DNA of 64,000 nt from Bradyrhizobium erythrophlei (GTDB lineage: Bacteria > Pseudomonadota > Alphaproteobacteria > Rhizobiales > Xanthobacteraceae). The position numbers and the translations under genes are program-made. The notes beneath the pieces were generated by a model, which was given only the letters and a program-made list of their open reading frames with translations, did no database searches and was not told where the DNA came from. The stretch is taken from the NCBI GenBank assembly GCA_900129675.1, contig FSRD01000001.1, positions 7,243,501 through 7,307,500 on the forward strand, in the 5' to 3' direction. Positions 1 through 9,530 of this stretch are shown in pieces (within the stretch, counting starts at the first letter, position 1; each line of letters opens with the position of its first letter).

Positions 1-132
1 CTCGACATGTACGAGCACGCCTATCATATGGACTACGGTGCGGCCGCCGCGCGCTATGTCGACATCTACATGGAAGCCATCCGCTGGGACAACGCCGCGA
101 AGCTGTACGATCAGTACAGCCGCGAAAGCTAG
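1..132 (+). CDS. Fe/Mn superoxide dismutase, C-terminal end (5' truncated by window)
   Basis: The first 43 codons are open in frame 1 and end at TAG 130-132. The peptide begins LDMYEHAYHMDYG, which matches the C-terminal signature of iron/manganese superoxide dismutases, where the Asp and His of D-x-x-E-H bind the metal. The rest (YVDIYMEAIRWDNAAKLY) fits the helical end of that fold. The enzyme dismutates superoxide to oxygen and peroxide. Only the tail is visible, so the metal (Fe or Mn) and any signal peptide cannot be judged. Confidence 0.85.
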   Translation, partial: LDMYEHAYHMDYGAAAARYVDIYMEAIRWDNAAKLYDQYSRES

Positions 133-183
133 GTGTGCCGTCGAACGAGATAACGACCAAAAGATGAGGGAGGGATTCGTGTC

Positions 184-369
184 ATGAGAAGCGTTGCGAT
201 AACGATGCTGGTGCTGGCCGGTTCTTGGGCGGTCAATGCCGCCGCACAGGCTCAAACAAGCTGCAAAGTATGCGGCGAACAGCAAGCAGCGTGCATGAAG
301 AACTATGCCGGACCGACCTGCAAATCCGAGTACAGAATGTGCATCAAATCTTGCGGGAAGAAATCGTGA
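184..369 (+). CDS. Small secreted cysteine-rich protein
   Basis: A 61-residue protein with a clear Sec signal peptide (hydrophobic MLVLAGSWAVNAAAQA, predicted cleavage after about residue 22). The mature part of about 39 residues has six cysteines in the pattern C-x2-C-x6-C-x8-C-x6-C-x3-C, so a disulfide-stapled periplasmic or secreted miniprotein is likely. A purine-rich stretch (gatgagggaggga, 163-175) precedes the ATG. It lies 51 bp after the dismutase stop. Function is not recognised. Confidence 0.6.
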   Translation: MRSVAITMLVLAGSWAVNAAAQAQTSCKVCGEQQAACMKNYAGPTCKSEYRMCIKSCGKKS

Positions 370-394
370 AGCGCCGGACTCGCGGGAAGTCGGC

Positions 395-769
395 ATGAAG
401 GAGTTGGCGGCCATATTGGCAGCGGTAACGCTTGGCGTGACTTCATTGGAGATCGGCGCAGTCGCCGCCGAACGGTTTCAGAAGCTTTCCGGGAGTCAAA
501 TCCGCAAGAAATTGTCCGGTATGCAACTTACCGACGAGGTGCACTGGCGTGACGTATACGACCGCGACGGCACGTTGAGAAATTATTCAGACGGAACGGA
601 GCGAGTGGGCAAATGGGCGGTCGAGAAGGACGAACTCTGTGTCTACTTCAAGGAATCGGACGATGGTTGTTACGAGGTGTCGCTCTCGGGGGACCGTATC
701 GAGATGAAGCCTTCCGGATTGGGTTTGAGCATTGAGGGCATTCTCCAGGCGCCAACTGATCGTAACTAA
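395..769 (+). CDS. Secreted hypothetical protein, 124 aa
   Basis: The open frame reaches back to 305, but the ATG at 395 is preferred. It follows a GGGAAG purine run and opens a typical signal peptide (MKELAAILAAVTLG... with cleavage near AVAAE). The mature part has alternating strands and turns (VYDRDGTLRNYSDG, GKWAVEKDELCVYF, GCYEVSL) and two cysteines close together in the sheet region. The pattern suggests a small periplasmic beta-sandwich or lipocalin-like domain. It starts 25 bp after the Cys-rich gene and could share its transcript. No specific function can be assigned. Confidence 0.6.
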   Translation: MKELAAILAAVTLGVTSLEIGAVAAERFQKLSGSQIRKKLSGMQLTDEVHWRDVYDRDGTLRNYSDGTERVGKWAVEKDELCVYFKESDDGCYEVSLSGDRIEMKPSGLGLSIEGILQAPTDRN

Positions 770-820
770 AGCGGGCACCTTCAGCAGACGAGCGGCATCC
801 CTTCGCCGCCGAGAGATGGT

Positions 821-1840
821 GTGGTCATGTTACATCTATCCCGGACGATCGTAACGGTAATAGCCGGCGTCATGGCTTGGATTACCACTGCAGATCAAGC
901 GTCTGCCCAGGCCGCGGACACAGCTCCGCTCCAACTCGAAGCCAAAATCCCGCTGGGCGACGTCAGGGGCCGGATCGACCACATGGCGGTTGATCTGAAG
1001 CGGCAGCGGCTATTCGTTGCCGAACTAGGCAACGATACCGTTGGAATCGTCGATCTCCCAAATCGAAAATTGCTCCACAGGATCGCGGGACTGAAGCACC
1101 CGCAAGGCGTCGGGTACGAGCCCACGACCGATATGCTTTATGTCGCCAATGCCGGTGACGGCTCGGTGCAATTGTTCGAAGGGAGCGACTACAAGCCCGC
1201 CGGACGAATCGAGCTTGGCAGCGACGCCGACAATATTCGTGTCGATGCCGCGACCAATCGGGTGTTCATTGGATACGGCAGCGGGGCACTGGCGGTGATT
1301 GATCCTGCAACCCGCAACAAGGTGGGGGACATTTCACTAAAGGCGCACCCCGAAAGTTTCCAGATCGACCCGAACACAAGCCAGATCTTCGTCAACGTTC
1401 CGGAGGCACGCGGGATCGCGGTCGTCGATCACGGTTCGCAAAAGCAAATCGGAAAATGGCCGCCGGCCAATCGGAGTGCGAATTTTCCGATGGCGCTTGA
1501 TCCGGTCCGTCGCCATGTCCTCGTGATCTTTCGCTCTCCTGCCGAACTCGGCGTCTTTTCAATGACGGACGGCAAGCCGATCGCGACGACCGAAACCTGC
1601 GGCGATGCCGATGACCTCTTTGTTGATGCCAAGCGCGCACGCATTTACGTCAGTTGCGGGGCTGGCTTCCTGGATATTTTGGAAGTGAAAGAAACGACGT
1701 ACCGGCGGATCGCGCGCATCCCTACGGTTTCCGGGGCACGCACTTCGCTCTTTGTGCCGGAGATGGATCGTCTGCTGCTTGCCGTCCGGGCGAGTTCCGC
1801 ACAGCCCGCAGCCATTTGGGTATTCCGGCCAACGCCATGA
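821..1840 (+). CDS. Periplasmic YVTN-type beta-propeller protein
   Basis: A 339-residue protein with an N-terminal signal peptide (cleavage near ASAQA, about residue 30) and a series of about 40-residue blade repeats of the YVTN type, for example RLFVAELGNDTVGIVDL, MLYVANAGDGSVQLFEG, RVFIGYGSGALAVIDP and QIFVNVPEARGIAVVD. Such propellers act as periplasmic binding or scaffold modules, often next to c-type cytochrome or outer-membrane systems. No catalytic motif is visible. GTG 821 and ATG 827 are both possible starts; the first follows a GAGAGATG purine run. The outer-membrane barrel gene follows 30 bp downstream, so the pair is probably co-transcribed. Confidence 0.75.
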   Translation: MVMLHLSRTIVTVIAGVMAWITTADQASAQAADTAPLQLEAKIPLGDVRGRIDHMAVDLKRQRLFVAELGNDTVGIVDLPNRKLLHRIAGLKHPQGVGYEPTTDMLYVANAGDGSVQLFEGSDYKPAGRIELGSDADNIRVDAATNRVFIGYGSGALAVIDPATRNKVGDISLKAHPESFQIDPNTSQIFVNVPEARGIAVVDHGSQKQIGKWPPANRSANFPMALDPVRRHVLVIFRSPAELGVFSMTDGKPIATTETCGDADDLFVDAKRARIYVSCGAGFLDILEVKETTYRRIARIPTVSGARTSLFVPEMDRLLLAVRASSAQPAAIWVFRPTP

Positions 1841-1870
1841 TTCCGTCGCCACGGCACCGAAGACAAACGC

Positions 1871-2656
1871 ATGGGCACGAAACGGAAGCGTTCGAAACCG
1901 AGGCTCCCGAAATGGGCGATCATCGCTGCATGTTTTGTCGCGTGGTCCGACCCTGCCTCGGCTTATCGGCCGTTCGATGGAACCGATGCTGCGGTGGCAG
2001 CGCCGGGAGAGCTGGAAATCGAGTTTCAACCGGCCGGGCCACAGCGGGAGAGTGCGACCACGGCTCTGATCGCGCCGGCAACGGTTGTTAATTACGGATT
2101 GAGCGAGGGATGGGAAGCCGTGTTTGAGGGCCAGGGGCAATCTCCGCTGTCGCCGTCAGGTCCGACCAGCCTGACGGCGGCGGGAGCCTTCCTCAAACAT
2201 GTGCTGCGGCCAGGCAGCCTGCAGGACAAGACCGGCCCCAGCATCGCGACCGAATTTGGCGTGCTGCTTCCGGACAGCACGGGGAGTTCAGGTGTCGGCG
2301 CAAGCCTGGCCGGCATCGTCTCACAGCGCTGGGACTGGGGAACGGTCCATCTGAATGCGGCAACAGCGCTCACCCGCGACCATCATGCCGATGTTTTTCT
2401 TGGCGGCATTGTCGAAGGACCGTCAAAATGGTCAGTCCGGCCGGTGGCGGAGTTCTTTTACGAGAAGGAATTCGGCCAAGCCGAAACGATATCTGCCCTG
2501 ATCGGCCTCATTTGGCGGGTCCAGGACAACCTCAGTTTCGACGTCGGGCCGCGTCACGCGCTCAGGAACGGCCATCCGGTGAACGAAATACGCGCGGGCT
2601 TGACGTTCGGCTTCCCGCTGCGGTTGTTCGGTGAACGCGCACAACAGTCCAGATGA
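1871..2656 (+). CDS. Outer-membrane beta-barrel protein (MetA/phenol-degradation transporter-like)
   Basis: A 261-residue protein with a basic N-terminus, a hydrophobic segment (WAIIAACFVAWSDPASA) and cleavage near residue 31. The mature part is made of alternating amphipathic strands (GELEIEFQPAG, TVVNYGLSEGWEAVFEGQG, IATEFGVLLPDS, WSVRPVAEFFYEKEF, LSFDVGPRHAL, EIRAGLTFGFPL) and ends in aromatic and hydrophobic residues, as barrel proteins of the MetA-like transporter family do. Substrate is unknown. It follows the YVTN propeller gene closely and may sit with it in the envelope. Confidence 0.6.
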   Translation: MGTKRKRSKPRLPKWAIIAACFVAWSDPASAYRPFDGTDAAVAAPGELEIEFQPAGPQRESATTALIAPATVVNYGLSEGWEAVFEGQGQSPLSPSGPTSLTAAGAFLKHVLRPGSLQDKTGPSIATEFGVLLPDSTGSSGVGASLAGIVSQRWDWGTVHLNAATALTRDHHADVFLGGIVEGPSKWSVRPVAEFFYEKEFGQAETISALIGLIWRVQDNLSFDVGPRHALRNGHPVNEIRAGLTFGFPLRLFGERAQQSR

Positions 2657-2668
2657 GTTCGAATGCCT

Positions 2669-2888
2669 TTAGCGCCGCTCCCGGATCTGGCCACTGCTGT
2701 CAACGACGAGGGAGACGTCTTTGCCGCCTTTCGTGGCCCTGACGGCCGTACCTTCGGCGGTGGATTTGATGTCTCGGATTTACGAATAACCCGCTGATTC
2801 AAGCTTGGCTATAAGCTCCTGCTGGGTCAGGGCATAGGCAGTTCAGCAGACAGCAAAAGACCGCTTGAGAGACTGTTCGTGCAGACAT
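2669..2888 (-). pseudogene. Decayed PepSY-domain periplasmic protein
   Basis: Reading the minus strand from ATG 2888 (GGGAG upstream) gives a signal-like start. After a frame change it continues ALTQQELIAKLESAGYS, then a TAA stop, then IRDIKSTAEGTAVRATK and GGKDVSLVVDSSGQIRERR up to the TAA at 2669-2671. The parts together match the PepSY/YpeB-type domain (E-x-I-x-K-L-x-x-x-G-Y, then a strand ending in D-x-x-G-x-I). One frameshift near the signal peptide and one internal stop show that the gene is dead. It accounts for most of the gap between the barrel gene and gltA. Confidence 0.6.
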
Positions 2889-3002
2889 GATCTGTGCTCC
2901 CTGGCTTGGGCGAACCGCGAAAACGCGCCCCGAGACTTCAACGCCTATGCGACGCAGCGCGCCGCGGGAGCGTGAAGCTGCGTCGAAATTACTGTGAAAA
3001 TG

Positions 3003-3032
3003 AAAAAGCCGGATGCGACGATCGCATCCGGC
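3003..3032 (-). terminator. Rho-independent terminator of gltA
   Basis: A perfect 10-bp stem (GCCGGATGCG / CGCATCCGGC) with a 5-nt loop at 3008-3032. Read on the minus strand it is followed by TTTTT (3007-3003). It lies 28 bp past the gltA stop codon and in the right orientation. Confidence 0.85.
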
Positions 3033-3060
3033 TTCCGCGAAGTTGAGATTATCGGCCGCG

Positions 3061-4365
3061 TTACTTCCGGTTGGCGATATCGACGTAATCGCGGCGGGCG
3101 ACGCCGGTGTAGAGCTGGCGCGGACGGCCGATCTTCTGCTGCGGATCCTCGATCATCTCGCTCCACTGGCTGATCCAGCCGACGGTGCGGGCGACCGCGA
3201 ACAGCACGGTGAACATCGAAGTCGGGAAACCCATCGCCTTCAGCGTGATGCCCGAATAGAAGTCGACGTTCGGGTAGAGCTTGCGGTCGATGAAGTAGGG
3301 ATCGCTGAGCGCGATCTTTTCCAGCTCGAGTGCGACCTTGAGCATCGGATCGTCGCCATGGCCGGTCTCGGCCAGCACCGCGTGACACATCTTCTGCATG
3401 ATCTTGGCGCGCGGATCGTAGTTCTTGTAGACGCGGTGGCCAAAGCCCATCAGGCGGACTTCGCTGTTCTTGTCCTTCACCTTGGCGATGAATTCGGGGA
3501 TTTTGTCGACCGAACCGATCTCGGCGAGCATCGCCAGCGCCGCCTCGTTGGCGCCGCCATGCGCCGGACCCCACAGGCAGGCGATGCCGGCGGCGATACA
3601 GGCGAACGGGTTGGCGCCGGAGGAGCCGGCGATACGCACCGTCGAGGTCGAGGCGTTCTGTTCGTGGTCGGCGTGCAGGATGAAGATCTTGTCGAGCGCG
3701 TCGGCCAGCACCGGATTGATCTTGTATTCCTCGCAGGGCACCGCGAAGCACATGTTGAGGAAGTTCTCGGCGAAGGTCAGCGAGTTCTTCGGATACACGA
3801 AGGGCTGGCCGATGGTGTATTTGAAGGCCATCGCGGCCAGCGTCGGGATCTTCGCGATCATGCGCATCGAGGCGATCATACGCTGCTGCGGATCGTTGAT
3901 GTCGGTGCTGTCGTGATAGAACGCGGCCAGCGCGCCGACGGAGGCCACCATGACGGCCATCGGATGGGCGTCGCGGCGGAAACCCTGGAAGAAGCGGGCC
4001 ATCTGTTCATGAACCATGGTGTGATGGATCACGCGGTTGTCGAAGTCCTTTTTCTGCTCCGGGGTCGGAAGCTCCCCGTAAAGCAGGAGGTAGCAGGTTT
4101 CGAGGAAGTCGCCGTGTTCGGCGAGCTGCTCGATCGGGTAACCGCGGTATTCCAAAATACCGGCGTCGCCGTCGATATAGGTGATCTTGGACTGGCAGCT
4201 GCCGGTGGAGGTGAAGCCGGGGTCATAGGTGAACATCCCGGCCTGGCCGTAGAGCTTGGCGATGTCGATGACATCAGGCCCCACCGTGCCGCTTAAAATC
4301 GGGAAATCATAGGTCTTGTTACCGACCGTGAGGGTAGCTGTTTTGGTGCTGGATTTTGCGTCCAT
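3061..4365 (-). CDS. gltA: Citrate synthase
   Basis: A 434-residue hexameric-type (type II) citrate synthase that condenses oxaloacetate and acetyl-CoA at the entry to the TCA cycle in the cytoplasm. Catalytic features are present: the first His in ILHADHEQNAST, the second in GFGHRVYKNYDPRA, and the Asp in NVDFYSG. Length and the N-terminal beta region (TATLTVGNKTYDFPIL) are typical for the family. The ATG at 4365 follows ATCGGGGACTTCACG, with GGGGA as ribosome site. In this genome an ISAs1-family element separates gltA from gltX, leaving 142 bp of native upstream sequence that must carry the gltA promoter. Confidence 0.97.
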   Translation of the reverse strand: MDAKSSTKTATLTVGNKTYDFPILSGTVGPDVIDIAKLYGQAGMFTYDPGFTSTGSCQSKITYIDGDAGILEYRGYPIEQLAEHGDFLETCYLLLYGELPTPEQKKDFDNRVIHHTMVHEQMARFFQGFRRDAHPMAVMVASVGALAAFYHDSTDINDPQQRMIASMRMIAKIPTLAAMAFKYTIGQPFVYPKNSLTFAENFLNMCFAVPCEEYKINPVLADALDKIFILHADHEQNASTSTVRIAGSSGANPFACIAAGIACLWGPAHGGANEAALAMLAEIGSVDKIPEFIAKVKDKNSEVRLMGFGHRVYKNYDPRAKIMQKMCHAVLAETGHGDDPMLKVALELEKIALSDPYFIDRKLYPNVDFYSGITLKAMGFPTSMFTVLFAVARTVGWISQWSEMIEDPQQKIGRPRQLYTGVARRDYVDIANRK

Positions 4366-4515
4366 CGTGAAGTCCCCGATGAAATCGTTGCGAAAAACCG
4401 GGCTGACCTTGGTGCCATTCTACAGGAGATGGTGAGGCAGGCCGGGTTGTCTAGAAGGCTGCCTTAAATGGGTAGCTTATTGCCCTGTGCACTGCAAGAT
4501 GGCCGCCGCGCAGGT

Positions 4516-5797
4516 GCACGGCTCGGAACTCGGGTTAACGGGCCGAAAGGGCTGATTTTGCGTTGACGGCGGTTGGTGATTCCCTCGGTGCTTTGATTCG
4601 GCTGGAGCATCGAGATGGACACGATCGTCGAGGACGAGAGCCCGCGGGCTCGTTTGGCGCTTCTTTTGAAGAACTTTTCCGAACTCGACGACGACCGGGA
4701 AGCGTGGCGGATTCTCTATCCGATTAAGGAGGTTCTGCTGCTGGTGACCTGCGCGACCATCGCCTCCTGCGATGATTTCGACGACATCGTCGCTTGGGGC
4801 GAGCATCATCTCGATTTCCTGCGGCGGTTTTCCGATTTCCATCATGGCATTCCGTGTGCGCGCTGGCTGCGCGACTTGGTGAACCGCATCGATCCGGTCC
4901 TGTTCCAACGCTGCTTCAATAGCTGGGTCGCCGCCATCTGGCCGGATCGGCACGATTTCATCGCCATCGATGGAAAGACGGCGCGCCGCACCCACGACCA
5001 TCGCAAGGGGCTCAAGGCCCTGCACACGCTCAGCGCCTATGCCACCACCGCAAGACTGACCTTGGCGCAGCTCGGGGTTCCGGAGAAGACCAACGAGATT
5101 ACCGCTATTCCCGAGCTTCTCGACCAGCTCGCCGAAGCCGGCCAGCTCGAAGGTGCCCTGGTCACCATCGATGCCATGGGCTGTCAGGTCGACATCGCCG
5201 ACAAGATCGTGGCCCACAAAGCCGATTACCTGCTGGCACTGAAGGGCAACCAGCCTACTCTGGAAGCCGATGTCGTGGACTACTTCCGCACTGCCCAGGC
5301 CAGCGAGCTGGTTACCAAAACAACCGTCGAGAAGGGCCACGGCCGCATCGAGACCCGCACCTACACCGCCTCGAAGGCGGTCGACTGGATCGTGTCCGAG
5401 CGCAGCTATCCCGGGCAACCGCGCTTCACCAACATCAAGACCATCGTCAAGGTCGACACCCGGACCGAACATGCCGATCGCTCGACCTTCGACACCCGCA
5501 CCTACATCTGCTCCGCGCCGCTCGACATCGAACGCACTGCCAAAGGATGTCGCGGCCATTGGGGGGTGGAGAGCATGCACTGGCTGCTCGACGTCGAATT
5601 CGGCGATGATCTGTCGCGATACAGGACAGGCCATGGCGCCAAGAACATGGCCGTCGTCCGCCGCTTCGCTCTCGACCTCCTCCGCAACCACAAAACCACC
5701 GGAAGCATCAAGACCCGCAGAAAACGGGCAAGTTGGAGCGCCGATTTCCTGCTCCAGGTTCTCCAAATCAGCCGTTAACCCGGATTCCTTGCCGTGC
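4516..5797 (+). mobile_element. Intact ISAs1-family insertion sequence, 1282 bp
   Basis: The element has 24-bp terminal inverted repeats (4516-4539 and 5774-5797) that match at 20 of 24 positions; each starts GCACGGC and ends CGGGTTAAC. It is bordered by an 8-bp direct repeat gcgcaggt at 4508-4515 and 5798-5805, within the duplication size known for ISAs1 elements. One uninterrupted transposase gene fills it. The right end is 12 bp past the gltX stop codon. Matching repeats and an intact gene suggest a fairly recent insertion. Confidence 0.9.
4615..5778 (+). CDS. ISAs1-family transposase
   Basis: A 387-residue DDE transposase of the ISAs1 group (H-repeat-associated N-terminal domain plus DDE_Tnp_1). 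The N-terminal part contains the family-typical LYPIKEVLLLVTCATIASC and the region around FRRFSDFHHGIP-like residues. DDE acidic positions are visible in FIAIDGKTAR, LVTIDAMGCQ and the C-terminal region RGHWGVESMHWLLDV. No stop or frameshift is seen. Length is normal for the family, and the ORF ends 19 bp inside the right end of the element. Confidence 0.93.
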   Translation: MDTIVEDESPRARLALLLKNFSELDDDREAWRILYPIKEVLLLVTCATIASCDDFDDIVAWGEHHLDFLRRFSDFHHGIPCARWLRDLVNRIDPVLFQRCFNSWVAAIWPDRHDFIAIDGKTARRTHDHRKGLKALHTLSAYATTARLTLAQLGVPEKTNEITAIPELLDQLAEAGQLEGALVTIDAMGCQVDIADKIVAHKADYLLALKGNQPTLEADVVDYFRTAQASELVTKTTVEKGHGRIETRTYTASKAVDWIVSERSYPGQPRFTNIKTIVKVDTRTEHADRSTFDTRTYICSAPLDIERTAKGCRGHWGVESMHWLLDVEFGDDLSRYRTGHGAKNMAVVRRFALDLLRNHKTTGSIKTRRKRASWSADFLLQVLQISR

Positions 5798-5816
5798 GCG
5801 CAGGTGCGATACCACC

Positions 5817-7241
5817 TTATGCGGAGGCCTGATCGGCCAGCCGGGCCAGGCATTCCTGCCGTCCCAGCACCGCGAGGACATCGAAGATGCCCGGCGAAGT
5901 CGTCCGTCCGGTCAGCGCCACCCGCAGCGGCTGGGCGACGGCGCCAAGCTTGAGGTTGTTGGCATCCGCGAAATTCCGCATGGCGGTTTCAGCGGTCTCC
6001 GAACTCCAGTCGGTGACCGCTTCCAGCGCGGCGCGGAGCTTGCCGATCAGTTCGCGGGTCTCCGGCGTCAGCACCGCCAGAGCCTTCGGCTCGATCTCGA
6101 GCGGCCGGTCGGCAAAGATGAAGCAGGAACCCGCGATCAGCTCGATCAGCGTCTTGGCGCGCTCTTTCAAGCTCGGCATCGCCCGCAGCAATTGCGCGCG
6201 CGTGGTGTCGTTGAGTTTCGCCTTCAGGTCGGCGCCGTCGGGCACGTAATCCAGCACGTTCTCGAACTGGCTCACGAGGAACTGATCGTCGCTGTGCCGG
6301 ATATAATGGCCGTTGAGATTTTCCAGTTTTGCGAAGTCGAACCGCGCCGCGGATCGCCCGATCTGCGGCAGATCGAACGCGTCGATCATCTCCTCCGTCG
6401 AAAAGATCTCCTGGTCGCCATGGCTCCAGCCGAGCCGCACCAGATAGTTGCGCAAGGCCGCCGGCAGATAGCCCATGGCGCGGTAGGCGTCGACTCCGAG
6501 CGCGCCGTGGCGCTTGGAGAGTTTTGAGCCGTCCGGGCCGTGGATCAGGGGGATGTGGGACATGTTCGGAAGGTCCCATTCCAGCGCGTCGTAGATCTGC
6601 TTCTGGCGCGCGGCGTTGATCAGATGATCATCGCCCCGGATCACATGGGTGATGCCCATGTCGTGGTCGTCGACCACCACCGCCAGCATGTAGGTCGGGT
6701 TGCCGTCGCCGCGCAGCAGCACGAGGTCGTCGAGGTTCTCGTTCTGCCAGACCACGCGGCCCTGAACCTGGTCCTCGATCACGGTCTCGCCGGTCTGCGG
6801 CGCCTTGAGGCGGATGGTCGGTTTCATGCCGGCCGGGGCTTTTGCGGGGTCGCGGTCCCGCCACAGGCCGTTATAGAGCCGCGTGCGGCCCTCGGCGCGC
6901 GCCTGCTCGCGCATTGCCGTCAGTTCTTCCGCGGTGGCGTAGCAGCGATAGGCCTTGCCGCTGGCCAGCAATTGCTCCGCCACCTCGCGATGGCGGGCGG
7001 CGCGGGTAAACTGGTAGACGACGTCGCCGTCCCACTCGATCCCGAGCCATTTCAGGCCGTCGAGAATGGCCGCGATCGCGGGTTCGGTCGAGCGCTCGCG
7101 ATCGGTGTCCTCGATCCGCAGCAGCATTTTGCCGCCGCGCTTCCTGGCGTAGAGCCAATTGAACAGCGCGGTGCGGCCGCCCCCGATGTGGAGGAAGCCG
7201 GTCGGCGAGGGGGCGAAGCGGGTGACAATGGATTCAGTCAT
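5817..7241 (-). CDS. gltX: Glutamyl-tRNA synthetase
   Basis: A 474-residue class I aminoacyl-tRNA synthetase charging tRNA-Glu, possibly also tRNA-Gln in organisms that use the amidation route. The class I signatures are clear: PSPTGFLHIGGGRTA (residues 11-25, HIGH-type) and KLSKRHGA (residues 240-247, KMSKS-type). Zinc-site cysteines are not evident. The C-terminal half is the helical anticodon-binding domain. Because glnS is also present just upstream, direct glutaminylation is available and this copy could be strictly glutamyl. The ATG at 7241 is in the first conserved block (VTRFAPSPTG). Confidence 0.96.
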   Translation of the reverse strand: MTESIVTRFAPSPTGFLHIGGGRTALFNWLYARKRGGKMLLRIEDTDRERSTEPAIAAILDGLKWLGIEWDGDVVYQFTRAARHREVAEQLLASGKAYRCYATAEELTAMREQARAEGRTRLYNGLWRDRDPAKAPAGMKPTIRLKAPQTGETVIEDQVQGRVVWQNENLDDLVLLRGDGNPTYMLAVVVDDHDMGITHVIRGDDHLINAARQKQIYDALEWDLPNMSHIPLIHGPDGSKLSKRHGALGVDAYRAMGYLPAALRNYLVRLGWSHGDQEIFSTEEMIDAFDLPQIGRSAARFDFAKLENLNGHYIRHSDDQFLVSQFENVLDYVPDGADLKAKLNDTTRAQLLRAMPSLKERAKTLIELIAGSCFIFADRPLEIEPKALAVLTPETRELIGKLRAALEAVTDWSSETAETAMRNFADANNLKLGAVAQPLRVALTGRTTSPGIFDVLAVLGRQECLARLADQASA

Positions 7242-7411
7242 TGCGGGGGCAGGGCCTATGCGTGAACGGCCGTGGTGTATAGCAGGAACCGTGCATAACT
7301 AAAGCCTTGGCAATTAAGGCCTTGGCCGCGCCCCGAATTCGGCGAACGCCACTTGGCTGGACCGGGCGAATTTGGCAGAAGGTCCGCTTGAAAGCCTGCG
7401 GGAACCCTTAG

Positions 7412-9094
<1,683 letters not shown>

Positions 9095-9102
9095 GCGCAG
9101 CG

Positions 9103-9495
9103 ATGCAAAACGCGGCTGACGATGTAGTATCCGCGATCATCGAGCGATGGTCGGCTGGATTCAGCAAGCTCGACGCCAAGGCTCTCGCCTCGCTCTACTC
9201 GAGGAACGCCTTCTTTTTCGGCTCGAACCCGACGCTGTATCGCGGCAACGAGGGCGTGGCGGCCTATTTCGATGCGCTGCCGCGCTGGGGTTCGCCGACC
9301 GTGCAGTTCACCGATGTCAGGACCGCAGAGGTCAATGCCGATTTGATCAACTTTGCGGGCACCGCGTCTTTCTCTCTCGGGGAAGGCGAACCGCCGCTGT
9401 CGGTCAAGATCAGCTGGGTCATCGCGCGCGAGGGCGGTGAGTGGCGCATTGTCAGCCACCACGTCTCCTCCAAGACCCCGCTGATCGAGCGGTAG
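9103..9495 (+). CDS. NTF2-like (SnoaL/DUF4440-type) protein
   Basis: A 130-residue protein with the cone-shaped NTF2-like pattern: an N-terminal helix (VVSAIIERWSAGFSKLDAKALASLYS), then AFFFGSNPTLYRGNEGVAAYF, then strands ending in ISWVIAREGGEWRIVSHHVS. Members serve as small-molecule isomerases or binding domains, so no specific reaction can be named. ATG 9103 is chosen because AAAGGGTGAG precedes it at good spacing. A GTG at 9091 overlapping the glnS stop is the alternative start. It is probably co-transcribed with glnS. Confidence 0.75.
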   Translation: MQNAADDVVSAIIERWSAGFSKLDAKALASLYSRNAFFFGSNPTLYRGNEGVAAYFDALPRWGSPTVQFTDVRTAEVNADLINFAGTASFSLGEGEPPLSVKISWVIAREGGEWRIVSHHVSSKTPLIER

Positions 9496-9530
9496 GCTGG
9501 ACGGATGCCAGCTGGCGCGACTGCAGCTAG

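Noticed and set aside
184..2656. Secreted-protein cluster at the left edge as a toxin or bacteriocin locus
   Set aside because: The Cys-rich peptide lacks a leader with a double-Gly site, and no immunity, export or modification gene is near.
3013..4296. Long plus-strand open frame over gltA
   Set aside because: Antisense shadow produced by high-GC codon bias; no ribosome site and no recognisable domain. Similar shadows over gltX, glnS, ppiD, pyrG and the trp genes were left out for the same reason.
4477..5853. 458-codon minus-strand frame over the ISAs1 transposase
   Set aside because: It is the antisense frame of the intact transposase and crosses the element border into gltX.
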